Source: Clostridiales bacterium (GTDB lineage: Bacteria; Bacillota; Clostridia; Christensenellales; Borkfalkiaceae). From it: a stretch of DNA of 10,323 nucleotides. Where the stretch lies: positions 1 through 10,323 of the forward strand of contig SVIK01000053.1 in NCBI GenBank assembly GCA_015069525.1, given 5' to 3'. Numbering within the stretch: position 1 is the first letter of the stretch; each line of letters starts with the position of its first letter. Position numbers and translations under genes: made by a program. The notes under the pieces were generated by a model that made no database searches, was not told the origin of the DNA, and saw nothing but the letters and a program-made list of their open reading frames with translations. This document shows, piece after piece, positions 1 through 7,081 of the stretch.

Positions 1-1
1 C

Positions 2-598
2 GCGCTCTATAACGTAGGGATTTTGGAAAAATTCGGCGTAGAGGATATCGTTATCTCTGTAAAAGCGTCTTCCGTGCCGTTGACGGTAAAAGCGTATAGG
101 TTATTGGCGCAAAAAACCGATTACCCCTTACACGTAGGCGTGACGGAAGCGGGTACTACGGAAATGGGCGTTGTAAAAAGTGCGGTAGGGATAGGCTGTT
201 TGCTTCTTGACGGCATTGGCGATACGATACGCGTTTCTTTGACGGACGACCCCGTTAAGGAAGTGTATACGGCGAAGAATTTGCTCCGCGCTTGCGGTAT
301 GGACGAGGAGTACGTAGAGGTGGTTTCTTGTCCCACCTGTGGAAGGTGCGCATGGGAGAGTATGTCGCTTGCGGAAAAGGTGACGGCGTTCGTTCGTCCG
401 TATACGAAGAGGGCTAAAATAGCGGTTATGGGTTGCGTTGTCAACGGACCTGGCGAGGCGAAAGACGCCGATTTGGGGATAGCAGGTGGCAACGGCTACT
501 GTTTGATTTTTAGGAAAGGCGAGCCGTTTAAGAAGGTGACTACGGACGTTGCCGAAGAGGAATTTTTTAAGGAAATAAGGGCGCTATTAGATGAATAA
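2..598 (+). CDS. ispG: IspG (GcpE), 4-hydroxy-3-methylbut-2-enyl diphosphate synthase, C-terminal part (5' end outside window)
   Basis: This is the last 198 residues of IspG, the [4Fe-4S] enzyme that converts methylerythritol cyclodiphosphate to HMBPP in the MEP isoprenoid pathway in the cytoplasm. The frame is open from base 2, so the start lies upstream; the family is usually about 350 residues, so roughly the N-terminal 40% is missing. The end of the TIM barrel is visible (DIVISVKASSVPLTVKAYR, then HVGVTEAG). The cluster-binding end follows: SCPTC at about 310-345 nt supplies two cysteines, and MGCVVNGPGE at about 425-460 nt supplies the third cysteine and the conserved glutamate. No key residue is missing in the visible part. 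The stop overlaps the next start by 8 nt (ATGAATAA), which suggests translational coupling. Identity is nearly certain. Confidence 0.96.
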   Translation, partial: ALYNVGILEKFGVEDIVISVKASSVPLTVKAYRLLAQKTDYPLHVGVTEAGTTEMGVVKSAVGIGCLLLDGIGDTIRVSLTDDPVKEVYTAKNLLRACGMDEEYVEVVSCPTCGRCAWESMSLAEKVTAFVRPYTKRAKIAVMGCVVNGPGEAKDADLGIAGGNGYCLIFRKGEPFKKVTTDVAEEEFFKEIRALLDE

Positions 599-2162
599 AG
601 TGCAGGATTATTTGGCGGAAATACGACAATCGAACGGGCTAAAAAATGCGATTTTATACGGGATTACCGTATCGCAAAAGGAAAAAAGCGCGGAATTTTC
701 TCTTGTCACCGATAAAGCGTATACAGAGCAGGAATCGCACTTGGCGCAAATTATTTCACAAAAATACTTGCCCGAGGGTTTCGTTGCCAAAGTGAAAATT
801 ATCAAGCGTACGCCTGATAAGGATACGGTTAAACAAAAAATATTTGATTACGTTTGTATGAAATTTCCTTCTGCGGGTGCGTTTTTAAAGGTAGACGATA
901 TCGGCGTGGAGATGCTCTCTTCCGGTGCACATTTTTATTTTGATATCGCTTCGGGGGAACAATCTTTGTTCACTTCCTCCAATATACTCGATACCGTCAG
1001 CGCGTATTTGCAAAGCGTATATTGCGGTAGCTTTTACGGCAACGTGCGGTTGGTGGAAAAAGAGAGTATAAAAGAGGACGTCTTGGACGAGATACCTGAA
1101 ACGGAGGAAGCGGAAATTGTAGAAATTCGTCGTTTCCCGATACGTGATTTCGTAAAGCTGGACGGGTGCGACGAAACACCGAAAACTGCGGTATATATCG
1201 CCGACCACTTGAAGGTGGAGGGGCAGTACTGCGTTTGCGGAACGATTACGTACGTCGAAGAAAAATTCTACACTAAGCATAACGAAAAAACGAACGAGGA
1301 CGTGGAGAAATCCCGTTTTTCCATATCCATTACAGACGGTACGGGCGGGCTTCGTACGACGTATTTCCCTAAGAAAGCTACGATTGAAAAAGTGCGCGCA
1401 TTAAAGGTGGGGGATACGGTTGTTATATCGGGCGAGAACGAGGTGTATAACGGATATATCAGCTTTAAGGCGAATAAGCTTAACTACGGCTGTCAACCGC
1501 AGAATTTCGAGCCCGTTGCAAGAAAGAGCAAACCCGTGCCAAAATTCTATCACGCCGTTCAACCGCAAGAATACGTAGATTTCGAGCAAGTAGGCTTTTT
1601 CGATAGCTTCGATAAACCCGACGATTTGAAGAATAACGTTTTCGTCGTATTCGATTTGGAAACGACGGGCTTGAATAATAATCCTGCCATGGGTAGAATG
1701 GACAAGATTATCGAGATTGGCGCGGTGAAGATTGTAAATGGCGAGCTGGCTGAAAAGTTTACTTCGTTCGTATCTTGCAACGAACGGCTTTCGGAGGAAA
1801 TCGTCAAGTTGACGGGCATTACGGACGCGGATTTGATTGGCGCACCCGAAGTGGAACAGGTAATTGCCGATTTTTATAAATTTGCCGACGGGGCGTATTT
1901 GGTTGGGCATAACGTACAATTCGATTATCGCTTCGTGCAATATTACGGGGAACAAAACGGATACATGTTCGACCATAAGCAATTTGACACGCTTATGCTT
2001 GCGCAAGAATTGTTGCGTGGTAAGTTGCCCAATTATAAGCTTAATTCGGTGGCGGATTATTACGGATTTACTTTCAACCACCATCGTGCGTTCGACGACG
2101 CGTGCGTGACGGCGAAAGTATTTGTGGAACTCATGAAAAAACGCGGAAAATTGCCGTTGTAA
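591..2162 (+). CDS. PolC-like protein with N-terminal, OB-fold and DEDDh exonuclease domains only; PHP and polymerase domains absent
   Basis: This 523-residue protein sits where Firmicutes carry polC, the replicative DNA polymerase (about 1400 residues), between ispG and rimP. Residues about 1-160 resemble the PolC N-terminal region, and about 200-300 an OB fold (VEGQYCVCGTITYVEE ... TYFPKK). A linker (about 301-350) follows, then a DnaQ-like 3'-5' exonuclease. The exonuclease motifs are intact: FDLETTGL (Asp355, Glu357), HNVQFD (Asp445) and HHRAFDD (His498, Asp503). In PolC the exonuclease is inserted inside a PHP domain and followed by the polymerase; here no HLHTP-type PHP motif precedes it and the protein ends 20 residues after motif III. 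Only 138 nt separate it from rimP, so no polymerase remnant is left. I infer either a standalone proofreading or repair exonuclease derived from PolC, or a split PolC with its catalytic part elsewhere. The start ATG overlaps the ispG stop. Confidence 0.85.
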   Translation: MNKVQDYLAEIRQSNGLKNAILYGITVSQKEKSAEFSLVTDKAYTEQESHLAQIISQKYLPEGFVAKVKIIKRTPDKDTVKQKIFDYVCMKFPSAGAFLKVDDIGVEMLSSGAHFYFDIASGEQSLFTSSNILDTVSAYLQSVYCGSFYGNVRLVEKESIKEDVLDEIPETEEAEIVEIRRFPIRDFVKLDGCDETPKTAVYIADHLKVEGQYCVCGTITYVEEKFYTKHNEKTNEDVEKSRFSISITDGTGGLRTTYFPKKATIEKVRALKVGDTVVISGENEVYNGYISFKANKLNYGCQPQNFEPVARKSKPVPKFYHAVQPQEYVDFEQVGFFDSFDKPDDLKNNVFVVFDLETTGLNNNPAMGRMDKIIEIGAVKIVNGELAEKFTSFVSCNERLSEEIVKLTGITDADLIGAPEVEQVIADFYKFADGAYLVGHNVQFDYRFVQYYGEQNGYMFDHKQFDTLMLAQELLRGKLPNYKLNSVADYYGFTFNHHRAFDDACVTAKVFVELMKKRGKLPL

Positions 2163-2181
2163 AACACGTTTGTAAAAATTT

Positions 2182-2210
2182 TTTGCGTAAAATGCTTGCA
2201 TTTTGGCAAA
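2182..2210. repeat. Interrupted inverted repeat spanning the -35 region upstream of rimP
   Basis: AAAATGC (2189-2195) and GCATTTT (2198-2204) form a perfect 7-bp inverted repeat around a 2-nt centre. An outer TTTGC (2182-2186) and GCAAA (2206-2210) continue the symmetry after a short bulge. The repeat covers the proposed -35 hexamer at 2196-2201. It is not followed by a T-run, so it is a poor terminator for the upstream gene on this strand. It may be an operator or simply chance symmetry in AT-rich DNA. Confidence 0.4.
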
Positions 2211-2224
2211 GATAATGGTATAAT
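2196..2224 (+). promoter_or_regulatory. Sigma-A-type promoter for the rimP-nusA-infB operon
   Basis: TTGCAT at 2196-2201 (matches the first three of TTGACA) is followed by a 17-nt spacer and a perfect TATAAT at 2219-2224. Transcription would start near 2230-2232, giving a leader of about 70 nt before rimP. It lies in the only sizeable gap between the polC-like gene and rimP. This suggests that the translation/transcription genes can be expressed independently of ispG. Spacing and -10 are ideal; the -35 is moderate. Confidence 0.72.
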
Positions 2225-2242
2225 AAGGATACTTAATAATTC

Positions 2243-2289
2243 AGTAATGAGTATTGAGAGTGGTGAGAGCCACTCTCAATCGCATTATT
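2243..2289 (+). promoter_or_regulatory. Stem-loop in the 5' leader of rimP
   Basis: ATTGAGAGTGG (2253-2263) and CCACTCTCAAT (2270-2280) pair perfectly over 11 bp around a 6-nt TGAGAG loop. An outer stem (2243-2249 with 2287-2289 and 2283-2286, containing TAATG/CATTA and one G-U) extends it after a small AGT/CG internal loop. The structure ends a few bases before the rimP ribosome site (AAGGG, 2291-2295) and has no T-run, so it is not a terminator. It could tune rimP translation, stabilise the mRNA, or be a protein or RNase target. An ATG inside it (2247) opens a 14-codon ORF with no Shine-Dalgarno. Confidence 0.65.
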
Positions 2290-2300
2290 AAAGGGAAAAT

Positions 2301-2771
2301 ATGAAAGTAAAATCGATAGAAGAAATTCAAAACGCGTTGCAACCGATTGCTGACGAAATGCAAATTGAAATCGTGGAAATCGAGTTCAAGCAAGGCAAAG
2401 AACCTGCCCTCACCGTGTATATCGACGTGGAGGGTGGCGTAGATTTGAACACGTGTGAAAAATTCCACCGTGCTATTGACGAACCGCTTGACGAAATCGA
2501 CCCGACGTTTGGTTTGCCGTATACGCTCAACGTATCCTCACCTGGCTTGGATAGACCGCTTAAAACCGCGCGGGACTTCGAAAAGTGCATGGGCGAAAAG
2601 GTGGAGATTAAACTGTTTGCACCGCTCAAAGGCAAAAAGTTTTTCGAGGCGAAGCTCGTTTCCTACGACGGAAATTGTATCGAGGTAGAGGACGGCAAAG
2701 AAACGCTCAAATTGGAAATCGCAAAAATTGCAAAGATTTGTAGAGCTATTGATTTCGACGGACTTTTATAA
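2301..2771 (+). CDS. rimP: Ribosome maturation factor RimP
   Basis: RimP (156 residues, usual family length about 150-155) is a cytoplasmic factor that binds the free 30S subunit and helps late 16S rRNA/ribosomal protein assembly. The diagnostic motif VSSPGLDRPL is at residues 78-87, between the N-terminal alpha-beta domain (about 1-85, with EIVEIEF and LTVYID strands) and the C-terminal SH3-like domain (about 88-156, KVEIKLFAPLKGKKFFEAKL). The ATG at 2301 is preceded by AAGGG at 2291-2295. It is the first gene of the operon and lies 57 nt ahead of nusA, its normal partner. The preceding gap carries a promoter and a stem-loop, so initiation of this gene may be the controlled step. Nothing is truncated. 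Confidence 0.96.
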   Translation: MKVKSIEEIQNALQPIADEMQIEIVEIEFKQGKEPALTVYIDVEGGVDLNTCEKFHRAIDEPLDEIDPTFGLPYTLNVSSPGLDRPLKTARDFEKCMGEKVEIKLFAPLKGKKFFEAKLVSYDGNCIEVEDGKETLKLEIAKIAKICRAIDFDGLL

Positions 2772-2828
2772 CCCAATCATTAAACGAAAAAAATATAATC
2801 TTGAAATAAAAACAGGAGAAATTACATT

Positions 2829-3920
2829 ATGGAAAACAAGGAGTTTTTTGCGGCACTTACCGATTTGGTAAGAGAGAAGGGGATTAGCGAAGAGGCGTTT
2901 ATCGAAACGCTTCAAAACGCACTTGCATCGGCGTATAAAAAGCAATACGACGGCGGTGCCGACGTGACCGTTTCCCTCGACGCGGAAAAGGGAACTATCG
3001 AGTTTAAGGCAACCCGCTACGTTGTGGAAGAAGTGTTGGATAAGGATAAAGAAGTATCCTTGGAAGACGCGCAGGCATTGAACCCGAATTATCAAGTGGG
3101 CGATGCGATTGAACGTATCTTTATCCCTAAGGATTTCGGGCGTATCGCTGCGCAAACGGCAAGACAAGTTATTTTGCAAAAATTGCACGAAGCGGAACGC
3201 GACAATACGCTTTCGGCTTTCTCGGATAAGGAAGGCGAGCTTATGGAAGGCGTTATTCGTAAGATTGACGAGAGAAACGTGTACGTTGAACTTGGCGAAA
3301 AGAAAATTGAAGGCGTTATGCCTCCCCAAGATAGGGTTGCTTCCGAAAGATACAACATCGGCGACAGAATTAAAGTGTTTGTAAAGCGCGTTAAAAACAG
3401 CGGTAAAACGTCGCAAATCGTCGTTTCCCGTACTGCGCCTGGCTTGGTAAAGAAACTCTTTGAAGAACAAGTGCCTGAAATTGCACAAGGCTTGGTGGAA
3501 ATCAAAGAAATCGCGCGTGAAGCGGGACATCGTACGAAGATGGCGATTATTTCCAACGATTCGCACGTGGACGCGGTAGGCGCATGCGTAGGTAATCGCG
3601 GTGCGCGCGTAAACGCCGTCGTGGAAGAACTTGGCGGAGAAAAAATTGATATTATCGTTTGGAACGAAGACCCCTTGGCGTTTATCTACAAGGCACTTTC
3701 TCCCGCAACGGTAATTTCCGTCACGGCGAAAGGGGAACGTAGCGCAATCGCAATCGTGCCCGACGATAAGCTTTCGCTTGCTATTGGTAGAGACGGACAA
3801 AACGCGCGTTTGGCTGCTCGCCTTACCGGTTGGAAGATTGACGTAAAGAGCGCTTCTTCGCCCGAAGCGGTAGAGATTTTGGCGCAAATTGAAAACGAAG
3901 CGGAAGAAACGGAAGAATAA
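2829..3920 (+). CDS. nusA: Transcription termination/antitermination factor NusA
   Basis: NusA binds RNA polymerase near the RNA exit channel and controls pausing, intrinsic termination and antitermination. The 363-residue length matches the short Firmicutes form (about 370), without the C-terminal acidic repeats of enterobacterial NusA. Domains in order: polymerase-binding N-terminal domain (about 1-130), S1 domain (about 134-202, EGVIRKIDERNVYVELG), KH1 (about 205-285, with the GNRG loop at 255-258) and KH2 (about 290-345, IGRDGQNARLAARLTG at 319-334). The C-terminus is a short glutamate-rich tail. The start is well placed behind AGGAG at 2814-2818. The 57-nt gap after rimP contains a TATAAT-like string at 2794-2799 but no convincing -35, so I take it as part of the rimP operon. 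Confidence 0.97.
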   Translation: MENKEFFAALTDLVREKGISEEAFIETLQNALASAYKKQYDGGADVTVSLDAEKGTIEFKATRYVVEEVLDKDKEVSLEDAQALNPNYQVGDAIERIFIPKDFGRIAAQTARQVILQKLHEAERDNTLSAFSDKEGELMEGVIRKIDERNVYVELGEKKIEGVMPPQDRVASERYNIGDRIKVFVKRVKNSGKTSQIVVSRTAPGLVKKLFEEQVPEIAQGLVEIKEIAREAGHRTKMAIISNDSHVDAVGACVGNRGARVNAVVEELGGEKIDIIVWNEDPLAFIYKALSPATVISVTAKGERSAIAIVPDDKLSLAIGRDGQNARLAARLTGWKIDVKSASSPEAVEILAQIENEAEETEE

Positions 3921-3935
3921 TACGGAGTATCGTTT

Positions 3936-4208
3936 ATGGGAAAGAATAAATCCGTGCCACTTAGGATGTGTGTGGCTTGTAGGCAGATGAAACCGAAAAA
4001 CGAGATGACGCGCGTGGTCAAATCGGCAGACGGCGAAATTTTTGCCGACCCGACGGGCAAAGCGCCGGGGCGGGGTGCATACGTTTGTGGCGACGAGGCA
4101 TGTTTGAAAAAATTGAAACTCAAAAAGCTTTTTAATAAAGCTTTTTCTACGGACGTGCCTCAGGCTGTATATTGTGGCGTGGAGGGCGAGAAAGTTGACG
4201 AAAAGTAA
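3936..4208 (+). CDS. rnpM: RnpM (YlxR), RNase P modulator
   Basis: A 90-residue YlxR-family protein, the right size for the family. Typical signatures are RMCVACRQMKPKNEM near the N-terminus (residues about 10-24) and GKAPGRGAYVC (about 42-52). Two further cysteines, at about 51 and 56, make four in all, consistent with the family fold. YlxR of Bacillus subtilis is known to bind the RNase P RNA and modulate tRNA processing; that role is inherited knowledge, not visible here. The gene starts 15 nt after nusA, with GGAG at 3924-3927 as ribosome site. Its last 14 nt overlap ylxQ, which points to coupled translation. It always travels between nusA and ylxQ/infB in Firmicutes, which strengthens the call. 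Confidence 0.93.
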   Translation: MGKNKSVPLRMCVACRQMKPKNEMTRVVKSADGEIFADPTGKAPGRGAYVCGDEACLKKLKLKKLFNKAFSTDVPQAVYCGVEGEKVDEK

Positions 4209-4527
4209 AGCGGAAACGTATCTCGGCTTTTGTATTCGTTCCCGAAAGCTCGTTTTTGGAACGGACGAAATAACAAGACAAAAGAAAGGCGTTTTTCTTG
4301 TGCTGGCAGACGAAGCGTTGGGGGAAAGTTCTTTTAAAGACGTAAAAAAAGCGTCGGAAACCCTAAAATGCCCGTTGCTTCTCGTGGAGAAAGACGTGCT
4401 CGGCGCGCTTTTGCACCGCATTGGCGTGAAAGCGATTGCAATTAAAGATAAAAACCTCGCGGAAGCTTTGTTAAAGGAAGCGGAAAACGAGCCTCAATTT
4501 AAATTATATTCAGGAGGAAATAACTGA
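4195..4527 (+). CDS. ylxQ: YlxQ, L7Ae/L30e/S12e-family RNA-binding protein
   Basis: A 110-residue member of the L7Ae/L30e family, which binds kink-turn RNAs; YlxQ itself is ribosome-associated but its exact job is unclear. Visible features are the N-terminal LGFCIRSRKLVFGTDE helix region, KGVFLVLADEALGESS and the C-terminal CPLLLVEKDVLGALLHRIGVKAIAIKDKNLAEAL, matching L7Ae order. I chose a TTG start at 4195 because GGAGGG at 4181-4186 sits 8 nt before it and the resulting MTKSKAETYLG N-terminus fits the family. A GTG at 4174 would add seven unneeded residues and has no such site. It overlaps rnpM by 14 nt and ends 4 nt before infB. Confidence 0.9.
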   Translation: MTKSKAETYLGFCIRSRKLVFGTDEITRQKKGVFLVLADEALGESSFKDVKKASETLKCPLLLVEKDVLGALLHRIGVKAIAIKDKNLAEALLKEAENEPQFKLYSGGNN

Positions 4528-4531
4528 ACTT

Positions 4532-7081
4532 ATGGCAAAAAAATACGAAAACGTGGAGAACGTATTAAAATTATTGGAAGACGATGCGCTTGGCGGAGTA
4601 TTAAAACGTCTTTCATCCACGGAAAAAACGCTGTCGGAGATTTTGAAAAATCTTTCCGTATTAGAAGCAGAAAAAGCGGAGCGTGAAGCAGCGGAGGCCG
4701 CTGCAAGAGCGGAAGCGGAAGCGCGTGCGGCAGCGGAAGAAGCGGCAAGAATAGCGGAAGAAGAGGCGAAAAAGGTTATTTCCGAACCTGAAAAGACCGA
4801 AGAAACGAAGGTAGAAGAAAAGGCGGAAGAAACACCCGTAGAAGAGGAGAAGGTCGAAGAAGAAACGGCGAAAGCGGAATTAAAGACGTTCGTTGCGCCC
4901 AAAGCGCCCGCAGGTCCTCGTGCGCCCCGATATTTTAGAAACGGGCAAGTACAAGGCGAATATATTGCAAAGCCTGGCACGGAAACCTCGTCCGTTGGTT
5001 CGACGTATCGCCCTGCACGCCAACAAGGGGATAGGCCTGTTCGTCCTACGACGGGAAGTGCGCAACGCGCACCGCAAGGCAGACCTACGCCCGTAGTAAG
5101 TGCACCCGTAAGCGCACCCGTTATGCCAACGAGAGATAACAAAGCGTTCTCTGCGACGGCAAAGAAAAAAGCGTTTGAAAAAACGTATACGGAAAAGAAA
5201 TCTCTGTCCAAACGTGCCCTTGCAAAACAACAAGGTATGACGGTGGAGGATTTCGACGAGGATAAGTCGGGTTATAGAAAAATGCGTTCGCCTAAAAAGC
5301 AAAAACGCCAAGAAATCCAAACGATAAAAATCGAACACGCAGTCGTGACGACGCAAGATATTCCCTTGAAAGTGTTGTCCGAAAAATTGGGTGTGTCGGC
5401 GGTGGAAATTACCAAACGCTTGTTTAAGGCAGGCATCATGAAAGGTATCAACGATTCCATCGATTACGAAAACGCGGCGCTTTTGGCTGCCGATATGGAA
5501 ATCGACCTTGAATACAAGCCCGAAAAGACGGCGGAACAAGTGCTTATGGATACGACGGCAGTAGAGGACGAAAGCAAGCTCGTCACTCGTGCGCCCGTCG
5601 TCACGGTTATGGGACACGTCGACCATGGTAAAACGTCGTTGCTTGACAGAATCCGCGCTACCTCTGTGACGAGCGGAGAAGCGGGTGGTATTACGCAAAG
5701 CATCGGTGCGTACACCGTCACGGCGAAAGGCAAACAAATCACGTTTATCGATACGCCTGGCCACGCGGCGTTCACGGCGATGCGTGCGCGCGGTGCACAG
5801 GTGACGGACGTCGTTATCCTTGTCGTAGCGGCTGACGATGGTATCATGCCTCAAACGGTAGAGGCAATCAACCACGCGAAAGCGGCAAACGTACCCATCA
5901 TCGTTGCTATGAACAAGATGGATAAGTACGAAATTAACCCTGATAGAGTAAAACAAGAACTCATCGAACACGAACTCGTTCCCGAAGAATGGGGTGGCGA
6001 TACGATGGTTATTCCCGTATCCGCAAAGACGGGTATGGGTATTGACGAGCTTTTGGAATCGGTAAACCTCGTTGCGGAAATGCAAGAGCTCAAAGCCGAC
6101 CCCGACCGTCCTGCAAAGGGTACGATTATCGAGGCGAAGCTCGACAAAGGCAAGGGCCCTGTGGCAAGCATTATTATCCAAACGGGTACGCTTAAAACGG
6201 GTGACAATATTCTTTCCGGTACGACGATGGGTAGAGTACGTGCGATGTTCGACGATAAGGGCAGAGCGGTTAAATCGGCTGGTCCTTCCATGGCTGTATC
6301 AATCCTTGGTTTGGAAGACGTGCCTAACGCTGGCGATAGCATTATGGCGGTTGACCAAGCGCTTATGAAGCAAGTACAAGAAGAAAGAAAGAACAAACAA
6401 CGCGAAAGCATGATTAAAGAACAGAGCCGTGTGACGCTTGACGACGTCTTTGCACAAGTAGAAGAAGGCAAGATGAAGAACCTTAACTTGATTGTAAAAG
6501 GCGACGTACAAGGTAGTGTGGAAGCGGTAAAACAATCGCTTGAAAAGATTAGCAACGAAGAGGTTCGCGTGAAGGTTATTCACTCGGCTGCGGGTGCTAT
6601 CAACGAAGGCGACGTCATGCTTGCAGATAGCGCAAACGCTATTATTATCGGCTTTAACGTGCGTCCTGACACGAAGGCGAAAAAGCTTGCGGAAACCTCG
6701 AAGGTGGACGTAAGAAGCTACCGTATCATATACGAGCTTTTGGACGATATGGAAGCGGCGCTTAAAGGTATGCTCGCACCCAAGCTTAAAGAAACGCTTA
6801 CAGGTAAATGTGAAGTTCGTCAAACGTTCAATATCACGGGCGTGGGTACGATTGCTGGTTGCTACGTTATCGACGGTAAGATTGTACGTGGCGGTAAGCT
6901 TCGTATCTATCGCGAGGATATCATGATTTGCGAAGGCGGAGTAAAACAACTGAAACGTTTCAAGGACGACGTAAAAGAAGTGAACTACGGCTACGAATGC
7001 GGTTGTGCAATCGACGGCTTTAACGAAATCCGTGTGGGCGATATTATCGAATGCTACGTCACGGAGGAAATCAAAGCGTAA
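4532..7081 (+). CDS. infB: Translation initiation factor IF-2
   Basis: IF2 is the GTPase that brings initiator fMet-tRNA to the 30S subunit and promotes subunit joining. The 849-residue protein has a long variable N-terminus: an Ala/Glu-rich coiled-coil-like stretch (about 43-83), a Glu/Lys tract (84-118), a Pro/Arg linker (about 120-200) and a basic segment (about 208-262). One IF2_N module (about 265-330, PLKVLSEKLGVSAVEITKRLF) follows. The G domain is complete: GHVDHGKT (361-368), GGITQ (385-389), DTPG (407-410), NKMD (461-464) and SAK (497-499). Domains II to IV follow, ending in a usual C-terminal domain binding fMet-tRNA. AGGAGG at 4512-4517 is 14 nt from the ATG, slightly long. The stop TAA shares its last A with the rbfA ATG. 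A first, N-terminal IF2_N module is not recognisable. Confidence 0.97.
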   Translation: MAKKYENVENVLKLLEDDALGGVLKRLSSTEKTLSEILKNLSVLEAEKAEREAAEAAARAEAEARAAAEEAARIAEEEAKKVISEPEKTEETKVEEKAEETPVEEEKVEEETAKAELKTFVAPKAPAGPRAPRYFRNGQVQGEYIAKPGTETSSVGSTYRPARQQGDRPVRPTTGSAQRAPQGRPTPVVSAPVSAPVMPTRDNKAFSATAKKKAFEKTYTEKKSLSKRALAKQQGMTVEDFDEDKSGYRKMRSPKKQKRQEIQTIKIEHAVVTTQDIPLKVLSEKLGVSAVEITKRLFKAGIMKGINDSIDYENAALLAADMEIDLEYKPEKTAEQVLMDTTAVEDESKLVTRAPVVTVMGHVDHGKTSLLDRIRATSVTSGEAGGITQSIGAYTVTAKGKQITFIDTPGHAAFTAMRARGAQVTDVVILVVAADDGIMPQTVEAINHAKAANVPIIVAMNKMDKYEINPDRVKQELIEHELVPEEWGGDTMVIPVSAKTGMGIDELLESVNLVAEMQELKADPDRPAKGTIIEAKLDKGKGPVASIIIQTGTLKTGDNILSGTTMGRVRAMFDDKGRAVKSAGPSMAVSILGLEDVPNAGDSIMAVDQALMKQVQEERKNKQRESMIKEQSRVTLDDVFAQVEEGKMKNLNLIVKGDVQGSVEAVKQSLEKISNEEVRVKVIHSAAGAINEGDVMLADSANAIIIGFNVRPDTKAKKLAETSKVDVRSYRIIYELLDDMEAALKGMLAPKLKETLTGKCEVRQTFNITGVGTIAGCYVIDGKIVRGGKLRIYREDIMICEGGVKQLKRFKDDVKEVNYGYECGCAIDGFNEIRVGDIIECYVTEEIKA

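Noticed and set aside
591..2162. PolC-like gene as a pseudogene produced by a simple frameshift.
   Set aside because: All exonuclease motifs are intact, the stop is followed by only 138 nt before rimP, and no PHP or polymerase-like coding remnant is visible there, so a single frameshift does not explain it.
1401..2201. A 266-codon minus-strand frame opposite the PolC-like gene, reaching into the intergenic gap.
   Set aside because: It is opposite the conserved exonuclease domain, has no ribosome site and no recognisable motif; treated as a shadow.
2794..2799. TATAAT in the 57-nt gap before nusA as a second promoter.
   Set aside because: No acceptable -35 is found 16-18 nt upstream (2771-2776 reads ACCCAA). 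nusA is normally co-transcribed with rimP.
2766..4421. A 551-codon open frame on the minus strand opposite nusA, rnpM and ylxQ.
   Set aside because: It lies wholly opposite well-identified genes, its product has low-complexity Phe/Arg/His composition and no recognisable domain, and no promoter or ribosome site precedes it. It reflects low stop-codon density in the antisense frame.
4880..6181. A 433-codon open frame on the minus strand opposite infB.
   Set aside because: It mirrors the conserved GTPase region of infB and has Arg/Phe/His-rich sequence without a fold. It is a shadow frame.
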